Assembly: GCA_964035545.1 (NCBI GenBank) | Contig: OZ037766.1 | Span: 6,921,722-6,985,721, forward strand | DNA length: 64,000 nucleotides | Origin: Bugula neritina | Lineage: Eukaryota > Bryozoa > Gymnolaemata > Cheilostomatida > Bugulidae | Reading direction: 5' to 3' | Shown: positions 25,440 to 38,500 of the stretch, in pieces | How the letters are laid out: every line of letters starts with the position of its first letter | Numbering within the stretch: the first letter of the stretch is position 1 | Notes under the pieces: generated by a model | What the model saw: the letters and a program-made list of their open reading frames with translations, nothing else | The model's database searches: none | What the model was told of the DNA's origin: nothing | Made by a program: the position numbers and the translations under genes

Positions 25440-28400
25440 TTATAAAACGCTGGTCTTCATATTATCAAACTCATCTTCGGATACCTCTATTTTAAGAGAA
25501 GTATCAAGTGCCGAGTCACGCGTCTTTTCGCTACCGGCAGCTACAGATAACTGGCCGGGGTCATCACCTAAAGTTTCATTGTTTTGTAGGTTCATATTAC
25601 TTGTTTCTGGAGTTGTCTCTACAACCTGACAACTTTCAGGGACTTCCTTTAGTCTAGAATCATTAGCTGGTGTTTGAGTATAGCTCTCTTTTGAATACCT
25701 CTTCTCTTCATCGTGTTTGATGACTGGATGCTGGTCACTTATTCGAACTTTACGCTCCACGGGTGAATAACCTGTCACCGGTTCATCTGTTCTGGGCAGC
25801 TTTCTGTAGCCAGCCTGATCTGCAGTATCAGGAGGGAAATCGCTCTGATCTGAGGCCGTAAACAAGGGCTTCTTTTGAACGGAGAGGTCGATATCTACAA
25901 AACATAATGTCATGAGCAAAGCGGAACTAGTAACATGCTGTGCATGTAATGGCCCATGCAAATGTCAACTGTTAACTATTACTGCCTGTTCAATGCATTA
26001 TACACGCTGATACATTATACAGACCACAATTTATATCAATTAGCTTTTATCAAAAGTGTGACAATTATAAATATATAAATATGTGGTTTATAAATTATAA
26101 ATAATAATATATGAATATACAATATTTTTTACAATAATCAGATATAAATCTTAAATGCTGTTGTTTCGCATTTTTTTTACAAACTCATTGATTAAATTAA
26201 AAACAAAATAATTAGACCTACATGGTTCAATATTTTATTGATATTCCAACATAAGGAGCCCGGCAAAATATTAAAAACTGGTCCAATCTTGACAAGTCTT
26301 ATAAAAAGATAACCCAGTCTACTAGCTCTGTTGATAGAAATCATAGTTAAACTGTTTGCTGCACGTTAATTTCTTGTATTTTCATAAATTGTTTGCTATG
26401 TGCACCACCACATCCACTTGAATTATAAATTAAAATTTATAATCAATCAAAATATTAACCTGAAATCTAGTTCAATTAAATTCAGTCTGAATATTGAGTA
26501 GGTTGATCACATGACCTGACGATTTACACTCTACTAGTCCTACTATGAGTCAGTCTCACTGTGCAGTAGACTAGCAATGAGTTGTACTCACCGTCTACTC
26601 TATTACTCCCACTACAACTGACTGCCTCATAGCCGACATCTTCATATAGCTTCACTGGCTTATTAGCTGCCTGTACAGTAATATATCTGCCATCTTCCTG
26701 TGCAGGTAAAAACTTGTCCCCTTCCAAGGCATCTCCATCACCTCTCTCAACAGCCACCACTTGGGTAGGCGTGTTGGCCATTACCAAACATACGCTGTAA
26801 CAGAACACAAACATAAAAGCACCCAACTTAAAGGTAGCCATTTTTCAAGTTGTGCAATTACAGTTGATGACAGAACTTGTAGTCACTTGGTTATTAATAC
26901 TGTCAAAACATTTTCTGACACACCATTGTTTCAAGTGTCAGCCATAATTTGTGATGAAATAGGCCAGTAGAGTTGCATTTATATCACACTGCATATTATC
27001 ATGTAAGTTAGTAGAACTATCAACTAGTACAGCCAATGAAACCTCACCTGCATCTCCTCTGAACACAGAATACAGTAAGTGACAGTAGAATAGAGAATAT
27101 TAGAGAGCATATCACAGCTATAGCAGCTACTTCGGGATCTACAGGCATGTCATGTAATAGAATAGAACATAGCAAGAGTGAACAAATCCAACTACTCACA
27201 CTAATATAGGAGAAAGTGAAACTTTTTTCCCCTCTCATGAACAATTAGCAAAAAGTGTAATGCTTGTGATATTTAAAGCAACAGCCATTAAATTAATGAG
27301 AAAACAACTTTCGGATTCCCTACGCATAGGGGTAACTGTAGGCCCTATACTCTTGAAGGTAAAAAAGCTGCAAAATCAAATATTTCCAACATCAAATAAA
27401 CCAATCGTAGGTTAAAATAAATTTCCTAAAAAGATAGCCCCATGTCAGCAGTTAGCAGGTATTATGAGTATAGCCAGAATCAATAGTAAAGAGTGAACGA
27501 TTTTACTGTTGTATTAGGGTTTACTAAGGAGGTTAAATAGATATATAGTAGCCCAGTTACCAAAACCAAATTATAAGTTAGTGAAGTAGGAAAAGGAAAT
27601 ATAACTAAAAAGCACAATTCAGCTATGATTTAAAGAAACTTTCTACAATGAAAAATCATACCTGACAAATCATCAGTATTTCTTTTACGTTCTTTTAACT
27701 TATCACCATCTACAAGTGTCAGTTCTAAAATATATTAATATGGCTGCATAGCTTCAGTCCCATTATCACTCTAAAGCTATGGCTATACTAGCCAGCTGTA
27801 CTCATGCTATCATGAAATCTAAGTCTACGTTATTCTAACCTGATACTCATTTCTCACGATCAAAAATAAAGCCATGTTAACAAGCTAACTGAAAAAGAGT
27901 AAAGCAGAAAGTAAAGGGAGCAGCTGTATTATAACTCAGTATAAATTTGGGGAATTAATGGAGCAGCCGTGGTCTAGATGTTAGAGCTCTGGCTTAGTAA
28001 ATTAGAGGTCATGGGTTTGATTCCCAGTGAAGGCCGCTGGAAATGTTAGGAAGAGCATTTGGTCCCAATTGCCCCTGTGCCACATGTATATAAATAAGTG
28101 TTTCCATCAGCGGTTTCTCACAAGGATAGTTACTATAAACTTGCATGAGTTTATAAATTTGGGGGATTAAATGGCAATTTTAATATCTACTGATAGCATC
28201 TATCTTGAAGGTCAAAGTGCAAACAACACATATTCACGGGCTTTCCATGTACCGATCTCAGATCGATCTCAACAAGATCGATTTGAGAAATGTGCTCAGA
28301 TCTATCGTTTTTCCATGAGAGTGTCAGATCGATCTCGCGAAGTTGCCTCCTCCTAAGTGAAGGATACTTCAAAAGTATAATTTGTTCACCTATTTGAGTG

Positions 28401-31400
28401 AAAAAAGCTACTACTGTTGAAAACAAGATGGTTGTAGTCTAAAATTTAATCCCAGCTATAAACTATACGCAGCAAAGCTTTCAGTGTATGGTAATTTGGC
28501 CAATTTAAAATAATTAATTTTAATTTTTTAGCTTGACAGCTTATATAAAATTAATGGCCGTCTTGCAGATTTTTAATAAACTCACAGGACTGTTAGGCTT
28601 AAAATTACAAAGAAAATAGCTAATGAAACTAAGTCTTGATAGTCATTTAAATTCAATTTAAATTCTCCCATTTTTTACCTTCTACTGCATATAATTGAGT
28701 TTTCTTAATCATTGTACTGAAAGTCAAAGTTTTGGCATCTGAAAAGGTGGCTATCATAATTATTTAATACTTTGCTTAGTAATTATCAATGAGTTATCAT
28801 TTTTATTAGCAGACAACATTGTAGCGCGCAGTCTTTTTTTACTTCTCAGATCGATCTGGCGTCTTTCCATGGTCTTATTGACATGAGATCGATCTGAGTT
28901 CGAGCTCCACAGACCGACCAGCTCAGATCGACGGAGATCGATGTTTGGCGTCTTTCCATGGATCGATCTCGCTAAGATCGATCTGAGATCGGTACATGGA
29001 AAGCCGGTGATTAACTGAAGGTCAGGTTATTTGCTGGACTAAACTTCAAGTGTTGTTGATTCAACTGACAATATTGCATAACTTGTTGCCCTCCGTAAGC
29101 TGATTGGATTTTTTAATCTTACCAATAAAACTTGAACATTGAGACAGTAACTTGATTTAAAATAACAAAACATGAGAGATTAAAGGTCACAAACAGCTGG
29201 TGAGGCAGTCATGTGAAAATCCAACAGCACTTAATAATCAATCAATAGAGTCACAAGGCCATCACTAAGTATGTGATAGAACATAGATTAAATCAAAGTA
29301 ACTAATCCAAACAATTAAACATAATACCCATAATCTGAACAGAAACTGAATAATCTGAACAGATAAACAAGGATGGGAATGTAGCTAAAGTAGCCACACC
29401 ATTGAACTTAAACTTTCTTTTAGTTGGTCACACTTGTTATAGATGTTTAAAAAATTACAAAGTTCAACAGCTAAACAAATAACAACAAAACAATAAATTA
29501 CTTGGCTCTGTCATAAGAGGGGCATCTTTCACAATATTTAGTAGCTCTATATTATAAGAGAAAGAGTTGTATATATTTGAACCTGGTTTTATCACTACAT
29601 CAAGTTTCTAAAGCTATATAGACCTACTGTGCAAAGCGCAATTATTTTCGTGTCTTTTTTACTAAATAGGTAGTGAATAACACAATGCCTAACTGGCATA
29701 AATGGTGCTATTTTTATACTTGACTATTTCAATTGGCTAAAACCTACCCAGTTAGTATATAGCAATGTACACAGGTATATGTAGTTATATTAATAGTATA
29801 CTGATATAAATGGCAATTTAAGATTTCTCAGTACTATTAATACCATACATATTAACTTGCCATATCCTGTGCATCTATTTAACAATATACTAGCAGTTGG
29901 GCTGATTATTATGAAGAGCCCACATCTCTATTGTAAGCAAATATAATTACTATGCCACAAAGGGACGCTGTCACATGGCATTATCACATGAGGGTGAATC
30001 AACTTGTCCATAGCAGATAAATCTATCTGATTGCCAATAAACTAATTGACTATGAACGCAATCATAACTAGCATATGTATTTAAAGTTGGCAGTCAAGTG
30101 GTAAATTCTACAATAATGGATATAGTTGGAATAAGAGGGAAGTTCCATCATATTGGCTGGCAGATTACAATGCCCAGTAGCTAGTGTTGGACATTGTAAT
30201 CTGTGCTTGCCTACAGATATGAGATAAACTTGCTACTACAGCAAACATTAACACATAGTAGATAATGATTGTAATAAGTGAAGTATATTACATGGTGTTA
30301 CTAGGGCCTAGCAACTCAATTATGTTATTTACTTTGTAAACCTGCAAGAAGTGGCCAATACCTATTGCAGTCAGGATTGAAGGAGAAAATGTAACAAACA
30401 AAATAAAAAAATTTACTTCCTAATATTTACTGTTACTATAACTAATATGCTGGGTTACACAACCAACAAACACCATAATTCATTAGATAACCAGTATGAT
30501 AGATTTATAGTATAGACTATAGTGACTTTAGCAAAGACAGAAGGAAGGATATAAGGAAATAGTATAATTATTATATTACACTTTATATACAACCTACATA
30601 ATATATTATACTCTTAACTGGACTATGAACTACAAAATCATGAAAAATCAAAGTGAAAATAGAAGAGGAACTAAAATTTCAAATTCTTTGCAGCTGAAGG
30701 CTTTCAGCTGCAAAGAATTTCAGTCTTTAAGTGACATTTACAGACTTATAGTAATAAGTAATAATATATTATATAATAATTGTTTTTACCTTCACAGACC
30801 TCCGTGACATGAGTCTTTTCTACCTCCCTACAACAGAGAATATTGTTGAGATTTGTAATTTTAAGTAACGTCATTATTAAACCTGGTAAGTTCATCATTG
30901 AGGAAATGATACTAGCTAGCTTACAACCTTTACAGCAATAGTAAAGTGCAGCTTTTACAAAGTGGTGCTTCGTATCTATCCACAACATAATACGACTAAG
31001 GTTTAGGACCTAGTACTGTAAACACCGTCCCGATTTTCATAAAAAAAAACCCTGATGACTGACAATTCAAACCTAAATAGGTATAAAGCTTTCAGATTTA
31101 ATTATAAATGAAAAAAAAAACAAAAACAGCATTGTCTGCCATAACCAACTGACCTTCAAAAGATTGAGCTAACAGCTCACTACCCAGCCCACATTCAACA
31201 CAAAATTTCCACAATAAACAAGCATATTACATATAATTTTAAGAAAATGACCAGTAAATTGTATAAGTTTTTTTTATACATTGAAAAACAATTCAATGCT
31301 GGGCCCAGCCAACCCAAGAGCGCTTGAAATTATTCAGATCAATCAAAATACAAGTTGTCCTTGACTCAACAACTTGCATTGACTTGATTGGTAAACTTTT

Positions 31401-33354
31401 ACCAAATTGTACGAGTCTTTGAAACATAAGTAAAAGATGTCCCAATGCATTCATTTTCTCTTAAATTTTAATAAAGTTAAGTGGAAAGAAACATGATAAC
31501 AAATTACTAGATTTTTTCAAGTGCAAATGAGTTAATTAACCTTTTTTTGAGGGAGGAAGTACATAATTACCGAACTTGTAACAAAATACTAGTTTTAATT
31601 ACACTAACAGTAGAACTATTGAATAAAAATGACAAAAAAAACTCAACTACTTATAATAGTTTATATTTTGATGGTTGCTGGCCTAAAACTAAGCTTTGCT
31701 ATTTTTAAATAAGTGCCTAATGATTATTATAGAAGATGGCTGGAGACTACAGAGTGGCATGCATTAAATATATTCCACATCTCTTGATTTATTACAGTCA
31801 AAGCAACATAAAGTATAGATAGGACAGTTAAACATGACTCAGACTTGAACTCATTGCGAGACCATACCCGGACTTGAGTCGAATGTTTTGTTTGCAGCAT
31901 GACCTGACTCGATATGACTACAATTTGATCTAACTTTACTCAGCTTCAGCACACTTCTGGAAAATGTGAACATAATGGTGTTCATATTCACAGCTAATAG
32001 CACTGGTTAAACTTTATATTGTACTTTACAGTTCAAAGTAGAAGGTGCTTTAGTATTTGTACAAAACAGCCTAAAACACGAGTAAGCCTACTATGGCGCC
32101 ATTCTCCATTGCTATTATTGATACATCTACAAAGTACAGCTAACTTATTATGGGCGTCATTTTGCATTTGAATATCTTCCAATCAAATGACAACCACTGA
32201 GCAAGTATTACCTGGGAATTACTTTAGACCTAAAGGGCAGTTTATGCACAGACAAATACTAGGTGACACATGATTAATGGTGAGTGATAGGTTACTGGTA
32301 TTTGACATAATATATATTTAGAGTACTAGTTATCATCAGTATCATCATGAGTTCAATCTCACATTATACTACATGTCACTTTACACCACACTATATCTCA
32401 CTTTATACTACATCTAACACCACACTACATCTTACTCTACACTGAAAAACTTGACTAGCTACACCCAATCAGTATCCCAGTTTGACCATTAGTCATAAGA
32501 ATATATACTTATTTTAGCATCCAAGTTGCTAATGATGTTGAATAATGTTTGAATTCTTTCAGTTGCAGAGATGATAAAATAGTGGTTAGTATAACTATAA
32601 ACCTGGACAGACTTAGCACCGAAATTAAAAGCTAAGGAAATCGCCCTGGAATTCAAGTTCGAACATGGCTTAATGATTGGCTCTAGTCAAGCATTGATGT
32701 CCAAACTGATTTTGCTAGGGCAAAATTTATTGAAGTACCCTATGGTCTCCAACAACGAAAACACTCAGACATTTGCTGCCCATTGTGTAATGTTATAATC
32801 TATGGCAACTCGCCAACTTACTGTAGGCTAACCAATGCTTTCCCCTCTATTGTTGGCACTTACCTAGTGACATTACAGTAGCAGTTTCCCCAGGCTAGAC
32901 AATAGACACTGCTGAATACAGCACACCACTCCTCCTTAGTTTCATTAACAACAATGATGGTAGTCTCATTGTGACAATTGCTGGTTGTCTTAGTTCTAAG
33001 ACCATCTGCTGCACCAGTTCTGCAGAAATCACATTACTATTAATACACCAACAACATTTTTTTAAAGCTATTGGAAACTTAATAAAGTTTTTACTATACC
33101 TACTTACTATATTGGGTTAGTTGATAAACATTCTTATTATTATCCAAATAACTGCTTCACAAATTGCTTGTGTTTGACTGAACTTTTTTTAATAAACATC
33201 ATAATACATATAGGAGTAAATAATCCCATATGTAAGAAAGCTATAGCATGAATAATATATAAGAAAATACTCACATTGCTACCAAAACTATCAGGGAGGT
33301 CACCAGCAAAACTTTAAATGTCAAACTTTGCCAATTCAACTGAACTTTCAACAT
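25440..33354 (-). CDS. Unnamed single-pass membrane protein: six-Cys ectodomain, tyrosine-motif tail; 8 exons, 376 aa
   Basis: Exons: 33354-33275, 33019-32864, 30827-30790, 29546-29502, 27724-27662, 27138-27048, 26794-26592, 25894-25440; phases agree at all seven junctions although exons 3-5 are only 38, 45 and 63 bp. Residues 1-26 form a signal peptide (FKVLLVTSLIVLVA). The ectodomain of about 100 residues has six Cys (42, 59, 67, 73, 75, 90) and three N-glycosylation sequons (Asn44, Asn52, Asn76). Residues 131-153 are a clean transmembrane helix (VAAIAVICSLIFSILLSLTV) followed by QRRC. The 223-residue cytoplasmic tail holds several Tyr motifs with hydrophobic +3 residues: YITV (195), YEDV (208), YEAV (213), YRKL (255), YSPV (268), suggesting SH2 docking or endocytic sorting. 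I recognise no known domain; function is unknown. A Met at 26841 inside the acceptor region of exon 7 gives a false signal-peptide-like frame. Intron 4 holds a SINE-like copy and a 775-bp inverted-repeat element. Confidence 0.75.
27957..28160 (+). repeat. tRNA-derived SINE-like copy in receptor-gene intron 4
   Basis: Head: gtggtctagatgttagagc (A-box-like) and gggtttgattcccagtg (B-box). Body: gctggaaatgttaggaagag and caattgcccctgtgcc. Tail: tttctcacaaggatagttac, ending in cttgcatgag. It agrees in order with the copies at 43215-43385 and 48718-48935. Confidence 0.8.
28235..29009. mobile_element. 775-bp non-autonomous inverted-repeat DNA element (MITE-like)
   Basis: The two ends are inverted repeats of about 48 bp with roughly 44 matching positions. 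The left end starts CACGGGCTTTCCATGTACCG and the right end, reverse-complemented, starts CACCGGCTTTCCATGTACCG; both continue into stacked AGATCGATCT palindromes. ATT flanks both sides (28232-28234 and 29010-29012), consistent with a 3-bp target duplication. The internal part has no transposase frame. Internal copies of TCTTTCCATGG and GATCGATCT repeat near both ends. CAC...GTG termini with a 3-bp duplication resemble EnSpm/CACTA-like elements, but the family is a guess. Confidence 0.8.
30681..30720. repeat. Perfect 18-bp-arm hairpin
   Basis: The arm aaattctttgcagctgaa (30681-30698) is followed by a 4-base spacer and its exact reverse complement (30703-30720), in receptor-gene intron 3, 70 bases from exon 3. 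Confidence 0.85.
32335..32450. repeat. Degenerate tandem tract (cactttatactacat-like)
   Basis: Imperfect repeats of cactttacaccacactatat and cactttatactacatct run for about 115 bp in an intron of the receptor gene. Confidence 0.5.
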
Positions 33355-35537
33355 AATTATACTCCAGACTTAATCTGCAAAGAGAGCTCAATGTTTCAAC
33401 ATAAAAAGTAAATATATTATGCATTAGCTGCATATAATTTTCATTTAAGATATACCAACCAAATAATAGAAATTAGAAAATAGTATTAGTTGTATGCATA
33501 ACTTTAAGTTTAACTTGAAGTTTAAGTTTTAAATTACTATTAATTTTCAACTGCAAGTATCAACTTCAAGTCTTCAACTTAGAGTTAAACTACTACTACT
33601 GTACTTGCAACTAAACTTAAACTTAAACTTAAAGCCTATGCACACTTGGAGCATCTTATCACAGTGCTACAACTTATACTTATAGTAATACTATTATAGT
33701 ATACGTAATAATAATATTCACAATATTCATAATATTACAGCAATCCACAAACTTGACTTCGAGGGTAAGTAGTACTACTAGTATTACTGATAGAAAGCGT
33801 AGAAATTCTAAAATATCATAGCCCAAGTAAAGTTATTAATTTAGCGAATGATATTTTACTATCAGTTCAAGGTCGACCTACATTGATGTCTAGCGAATGG
33901 AATGATTACGCATCTAGACTTTAGGCCTTATACCAGAAGTGATATACAAAAACTGTAGAACGAGTTATGATTTGAAAAATCATTTTCATTTTACAAGACC
34001 ATATTTAATAGTCAAAATGATTATAAAATAGGCAAGAATTTATCGTTATTGTTATTAGCATTAACTGCAAGGAGACAAACATATATTGAACTTAAAGCTG
34101 TGATAGTCATAGTGATAGTAAGTGTTTCAATTCGTTTAATTTACGCTTTGAGTTTGTCTCATTCTCATCTTGACCTGAGCCTCAGTTTTATTTTGAATTA
34201 CTGTTATTGATACAAGATCAAGCTGGAATTGGTATCTATTGACATACCTGAAAAAAAAAATCAAGTGAGTAATAGTAATATTTGGAAGTGTTAGACTAAG
34301 AATTAAAAAGTAAAGGTAGTGCTGCAGTAGTGATACTCATACTCATACTCATAGTCATACTGATAGTGATATTCATAGTCATGATGTACATACTGATTCA
34401 CTATTCAGTCATTTACTGATTTGGTGAAAAAGTATCACTCTCATTTATTACTTGTTAGTATCAGTATGACTATGAGTATCTAGTTAACAAGTCACTCGAC
34501 TCATCGGTAGTGAGTTACACTTACTCAAATTAACTGACAGTGTTTTCAATCATGTAAAATTTTTTACAATTTGATGATTTAAATTTGTTTTAATAGTTGT
34601 TTGGAATTTGATTTTTAACATTTGATACTTGCAATAAGGAATAATAATATTAATAATAATAATAATATTAACCGAACCCCAAACTCAAACCCCCATCCCA
34701 AATCTAAACCCACCCTTCCAAACCCCTAACCCCCACCTCAAACCCTAATATTGAAATGTGCCATTTTACCTACTTTGCCATTTGTGCCATTATTACCAGT
34801 GCCATTATTACTTATGCCATTTTACTGTGCCATTTTTTGTGCCATTTTTACTGTGTCATTTTTACCCTTTTACCATTCTGAAGATACTAAACTTATCAAC
34901 TCAATTTTAAGCTGAATAGTGATTTATAGCATTGCACAAGATGCCTTAATAATTAAAGTCTAATTCTTTTTTTGTAAACTGACACTGTTTTGTTTATATT
35001 AAGCACGACTTTATCAGCTTTTTTGCTTTTTCAATTTTTATGTATCTTAGTTCAGCATGAAGAGTAGCCATATAAATTAATTGAATATAAGTATAAAAGT
35101 TGTGTGTTTGTGAATTCAGAATTGCATGCAACTTTACTTGTTGAAGTATTTTACAAGGATGTAGAGCACTGACAATACTAGGTTTTGATTTGAGGTTTCT
35201 TTAAAGGCTTGGGTTATATTAGTGCTGATATTAATGTGCATACTTTCAATAAGTAAATTACTAGTGAAATTTATGTCTGTTATTGATAATTATATTTTGG
35301 ACATCTCAGACATATGAATTGTATTTAAAGGCTTTCAATAATCGGTGGATAATTCTGTAATAATTTGGTAAGGCTATGGTAATAATTCCATATTACAGAA
35401 TTTCAAAGATATTGGTAATATGCAATAGCAATGATGTTCCATGCTGTAATTTCAGGTCATGTAGCTTCTAACAACCAGCATATTTAAGGGACAAACTGCA
35501 ATATTTCAAGGTGCAATTGAAGAAATACTCTACAGCA
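33355..35537. other. Divergent intergenic region between the receptor and the CH/coiled-coil gene
   Basis: The 2.2-kb gap has simple strings (aacttaaacttaaactt near 33610, catactcatactcatagtc near 34335, taataataat near 34650) and a C-rich block at 34672-34749 followed by gtgccat repeats. I saw no coding exon. Promoters for both divergent genes should lie here. Confidence 0.5.
34672..34870. repeat. C-rich block followed by GTGCCATTATTAC-type repeats
   Basis: Bases 34672-34749 contain almost no G on the plus strand and many CCC/CCCC runs (for example aacccctaacccccacctca). This gives way to irregular tandem gtgccatttt/gtgccattattac units through 34870. Confidence 0.75.
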
Positions 35538-38500
35538 ATGGCTCCTCACAACATAGTCACAGTAAGTGCTACCCTCTCTATAGTTTAGCTAAAAATACTT
35601 TAATAATAAAGTATTAAACAGTATTAAAACCTCAAATTTTTATCAATCTTTTTAAAATTAATTTTATCAAAATCTATTTTGTTTTGCAGTATTGTCATTC
35701 AAATTTTTGATTAATATTTGCAGTTTCTTAACATGATTCAATTTTTACCTTTCACAGTGGTTGACAGGTATCTTTGAAAAAATTAATGAATTATTTTAGT
35801 GTGGGTTCTAGCGGGCATGTAATAGTTGTGGTAACTTGGTAGTTTTTAGCTCTTACTAGCCTTTTCTATATAGTTTTCTTTTGGTAGAAATAATAAAGCA
35901 TAGCAAATAGCTAACTACCAAAACATAATTGATTACGCGAAAAGTAGTGATATTCGTACTACTTTTTATGCAGTTAACTATTTGTGGTTTTATATTCAAT
36001 TCTGTGTATTCCATCTGCCTTTAGATATATAAGGAGTGGGTGAACTCTATCTTATGTGAGTGTGGCTTACAGATCCAGAGTATTAGTCAACTTAATACTC
36101 ACAACCTTCTACTCAAACTGTATGAACTACTCACAAACTACCAGGTATTAGAATATTTATTGTATTAGAGACTGCATGCAGAGTCTTAGTCTATTTTCTA
36201 TCTTTAGTATGTACTGAAATAAAATCAGAAATGGTTTTATTTGATAATTTTACATTTTGGTAATAATCAAAATGTGAGCTATATAAATATTGAAATGTGC
36301 AAATCTTTTAAATTTTTTTGTTGCATGTGGTATGACCAAAATATTGCTGTTGTATTCTCAACTTGAGGTTTTAACAATTTTCTTTCTAAACTCAGTAATA
36401 CCACCAGTCAATAAGTAGGTCAGTGATATTAACACAGCTGTTGATAGGAGACATTGTGATGTGAATCTCCTCTGTCAACTGACCACAGAGTGTGCATCAT
36501 TGTAACTGGAATAGACAATTTCGTTTTGGTTGAAGTGAGATAACTTCGTAAAAAGTATCAAATCAATAAGGTGGAATACATGTAGATTGCTCTCCAAAAC
36601 TTTGGAGTTGTCTTCTTAAAAGTTATTTAGGAGTTAGCTTCCTTTTCTTAGTGTAATTTGTATATTAATCACCAGCTGATTGCTCATCATTCTGCCACTT
36701 ATTTTAAATACTACGATATGCATATTTTGTAGAAATATCTAATCCTTATATAAATCTTTCTAAAATTTCACTAAAATATTAATTGAAACAAATCAAACTC
36801 TCTGTTTCATATAATAAATATACGGCTAGGCTAGCAGCAAGCATTATTAGAGCAACTAGTTTTAAATTTAAAATGCTTAAAAATATTTTAAAAACCAAAT
36901 AACCATTTTACCAGTGAAAATACTATTTAAAAACTCATCACTTCTATTGTGTCATCTCATAATAACCAAGTAACATCAGTAACACCCTAATAACTTTTCA
37001 CTGGACTGTTTGGTATTATATTGTTATATCATTTGTATAAATGACATCTTTCATTTGTCATATATTGGCCACTAGCTACTGTTTAAAGCATGCTTCTATT
37101 AAATCTTGTATATCCTGTACTCACCTGCTATTATTTCTTACTCGCACTATTTATATTACTGCAAGTGCACCAGTTTCCAGAGACAGGCTTTAGCTTGGAA
37201 AATAAGTTTTATTGACGCTATCTTATTAATTGTTGTCATCAGTCATTATTAAAGCATGAAAGATACAGAAAATTTTTGAATAATTTATGGATTAATTTAT
37301 GTAATTTGTGTCACTTTTCATGTGCAAAGTTTAAACTTTGCATGCATACTTTTAAGTTTGACATTTTCACACTCAATTAAAGTAGGATAATAGCAAGTGG
37401 AGTTGAGGTGCCTAAAATACACACACACTTGCAATTTATTATTCTAGTTTATAAAACAAGTGTTGCTCGTAGAGGCATTGTATTTGCCAAGTAGCTTGAT
37501 GCTTGTGACAGCTTATTGTTGTCTCAATTTTGAATCCAGATAATTGCTAACTGCAATTGTTAGCAACCAGCCTGCTTTGATTAGAAATATATTAAAATTG
37601 TTTCAATAGGTGTTGTTTATAATATAATACCCTTTAAGTTATGATGGAAATTTATTTGAGAAGTTTAATGATAAAATATATAAAATCGAGATACAGACTG
37701 TACTTATATGTAGTTATTATTCAAAATTCAGACCAAGTATTAAATTTTCACTCAAAAATGTCAGGTTTTTGACATGTTGGAGGTATTCTATATCAGTTTC
37801 AATGTTTTCATGGCACAGGAGCAAAAGTCTTGGATGCCTTTTCTTGTACTGATAAATTAAACCCACTAATAAAAATTTAATACAATATTATAAAATCTTT
37901 TCTGTAGCACCCAGCAGATTGAATTTTAAGAAATTATTAATTATAACCCAATACTGTTTGTATCTAGATAACAAATATCCAATAAATTGCCGATATTAAA
38001 CGTGATTTTTTTCATGTTTACATTAGCTGTAACTTTGCAACTTTTAGTAGCATTGTTTACGTTCTTTTGATTTGTAAATGCTTGCTCTTCAAATGAGCTT
38101 CTGTACAGTCAACTCCTGAAGTTGCTTTCATTGATCAGGGATGACTATTTTTCCACACTTGAAATTTCAATTTTTTTTCTTTATCGCGTCATGCCAAGCT
38201 ATATCAGTTAGATATATTTTTACATCTTTATCTGAATAATAATTTTAGTAAAATATTTTTATAGACATTCTGGGTTTCTTTTTTAATAACTCTGATATAT
38301 AATCATGCTGTGGCTATTTCAAAACTTCTTATTCCATGTGTTCATTAGTTTAACCAAACAGTTAATACAAATCAACTGTCTTCAATTCATAGTTGGGTTG
38401 CAAACAACTGCAAAACTCTTGTCATACAAGTTATTATGGACTTTCACTGTACTGCTCTTTTCTAAAGCAATAATCGTTTTTAAAATTAATAAATCCCTGC

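Noticed and set aside
26524-26841. Apparent secreted protein start (MATFKLGAFMFVF...) on the minus strand
   Set aside because: The hydrophobic stretch is the polypyrimidine tract and acceptor of receptor-gene exon 7; splicing at 26794 joins in phase to the transmembrane exon.
32600-32870. Possible relic of a coding element in a receptor-gene intron
   Set aside because: Short translated bits such as GIQVRTWLNDWL look protein-like but are broken by stops and match no family I can name.
34672-34749. Interstitial telomere-like repeat (CCCTAA-like strings)
   Set aside because: Only scattered ccctaa matches occur, without regular TTAGGG-type periodicity.
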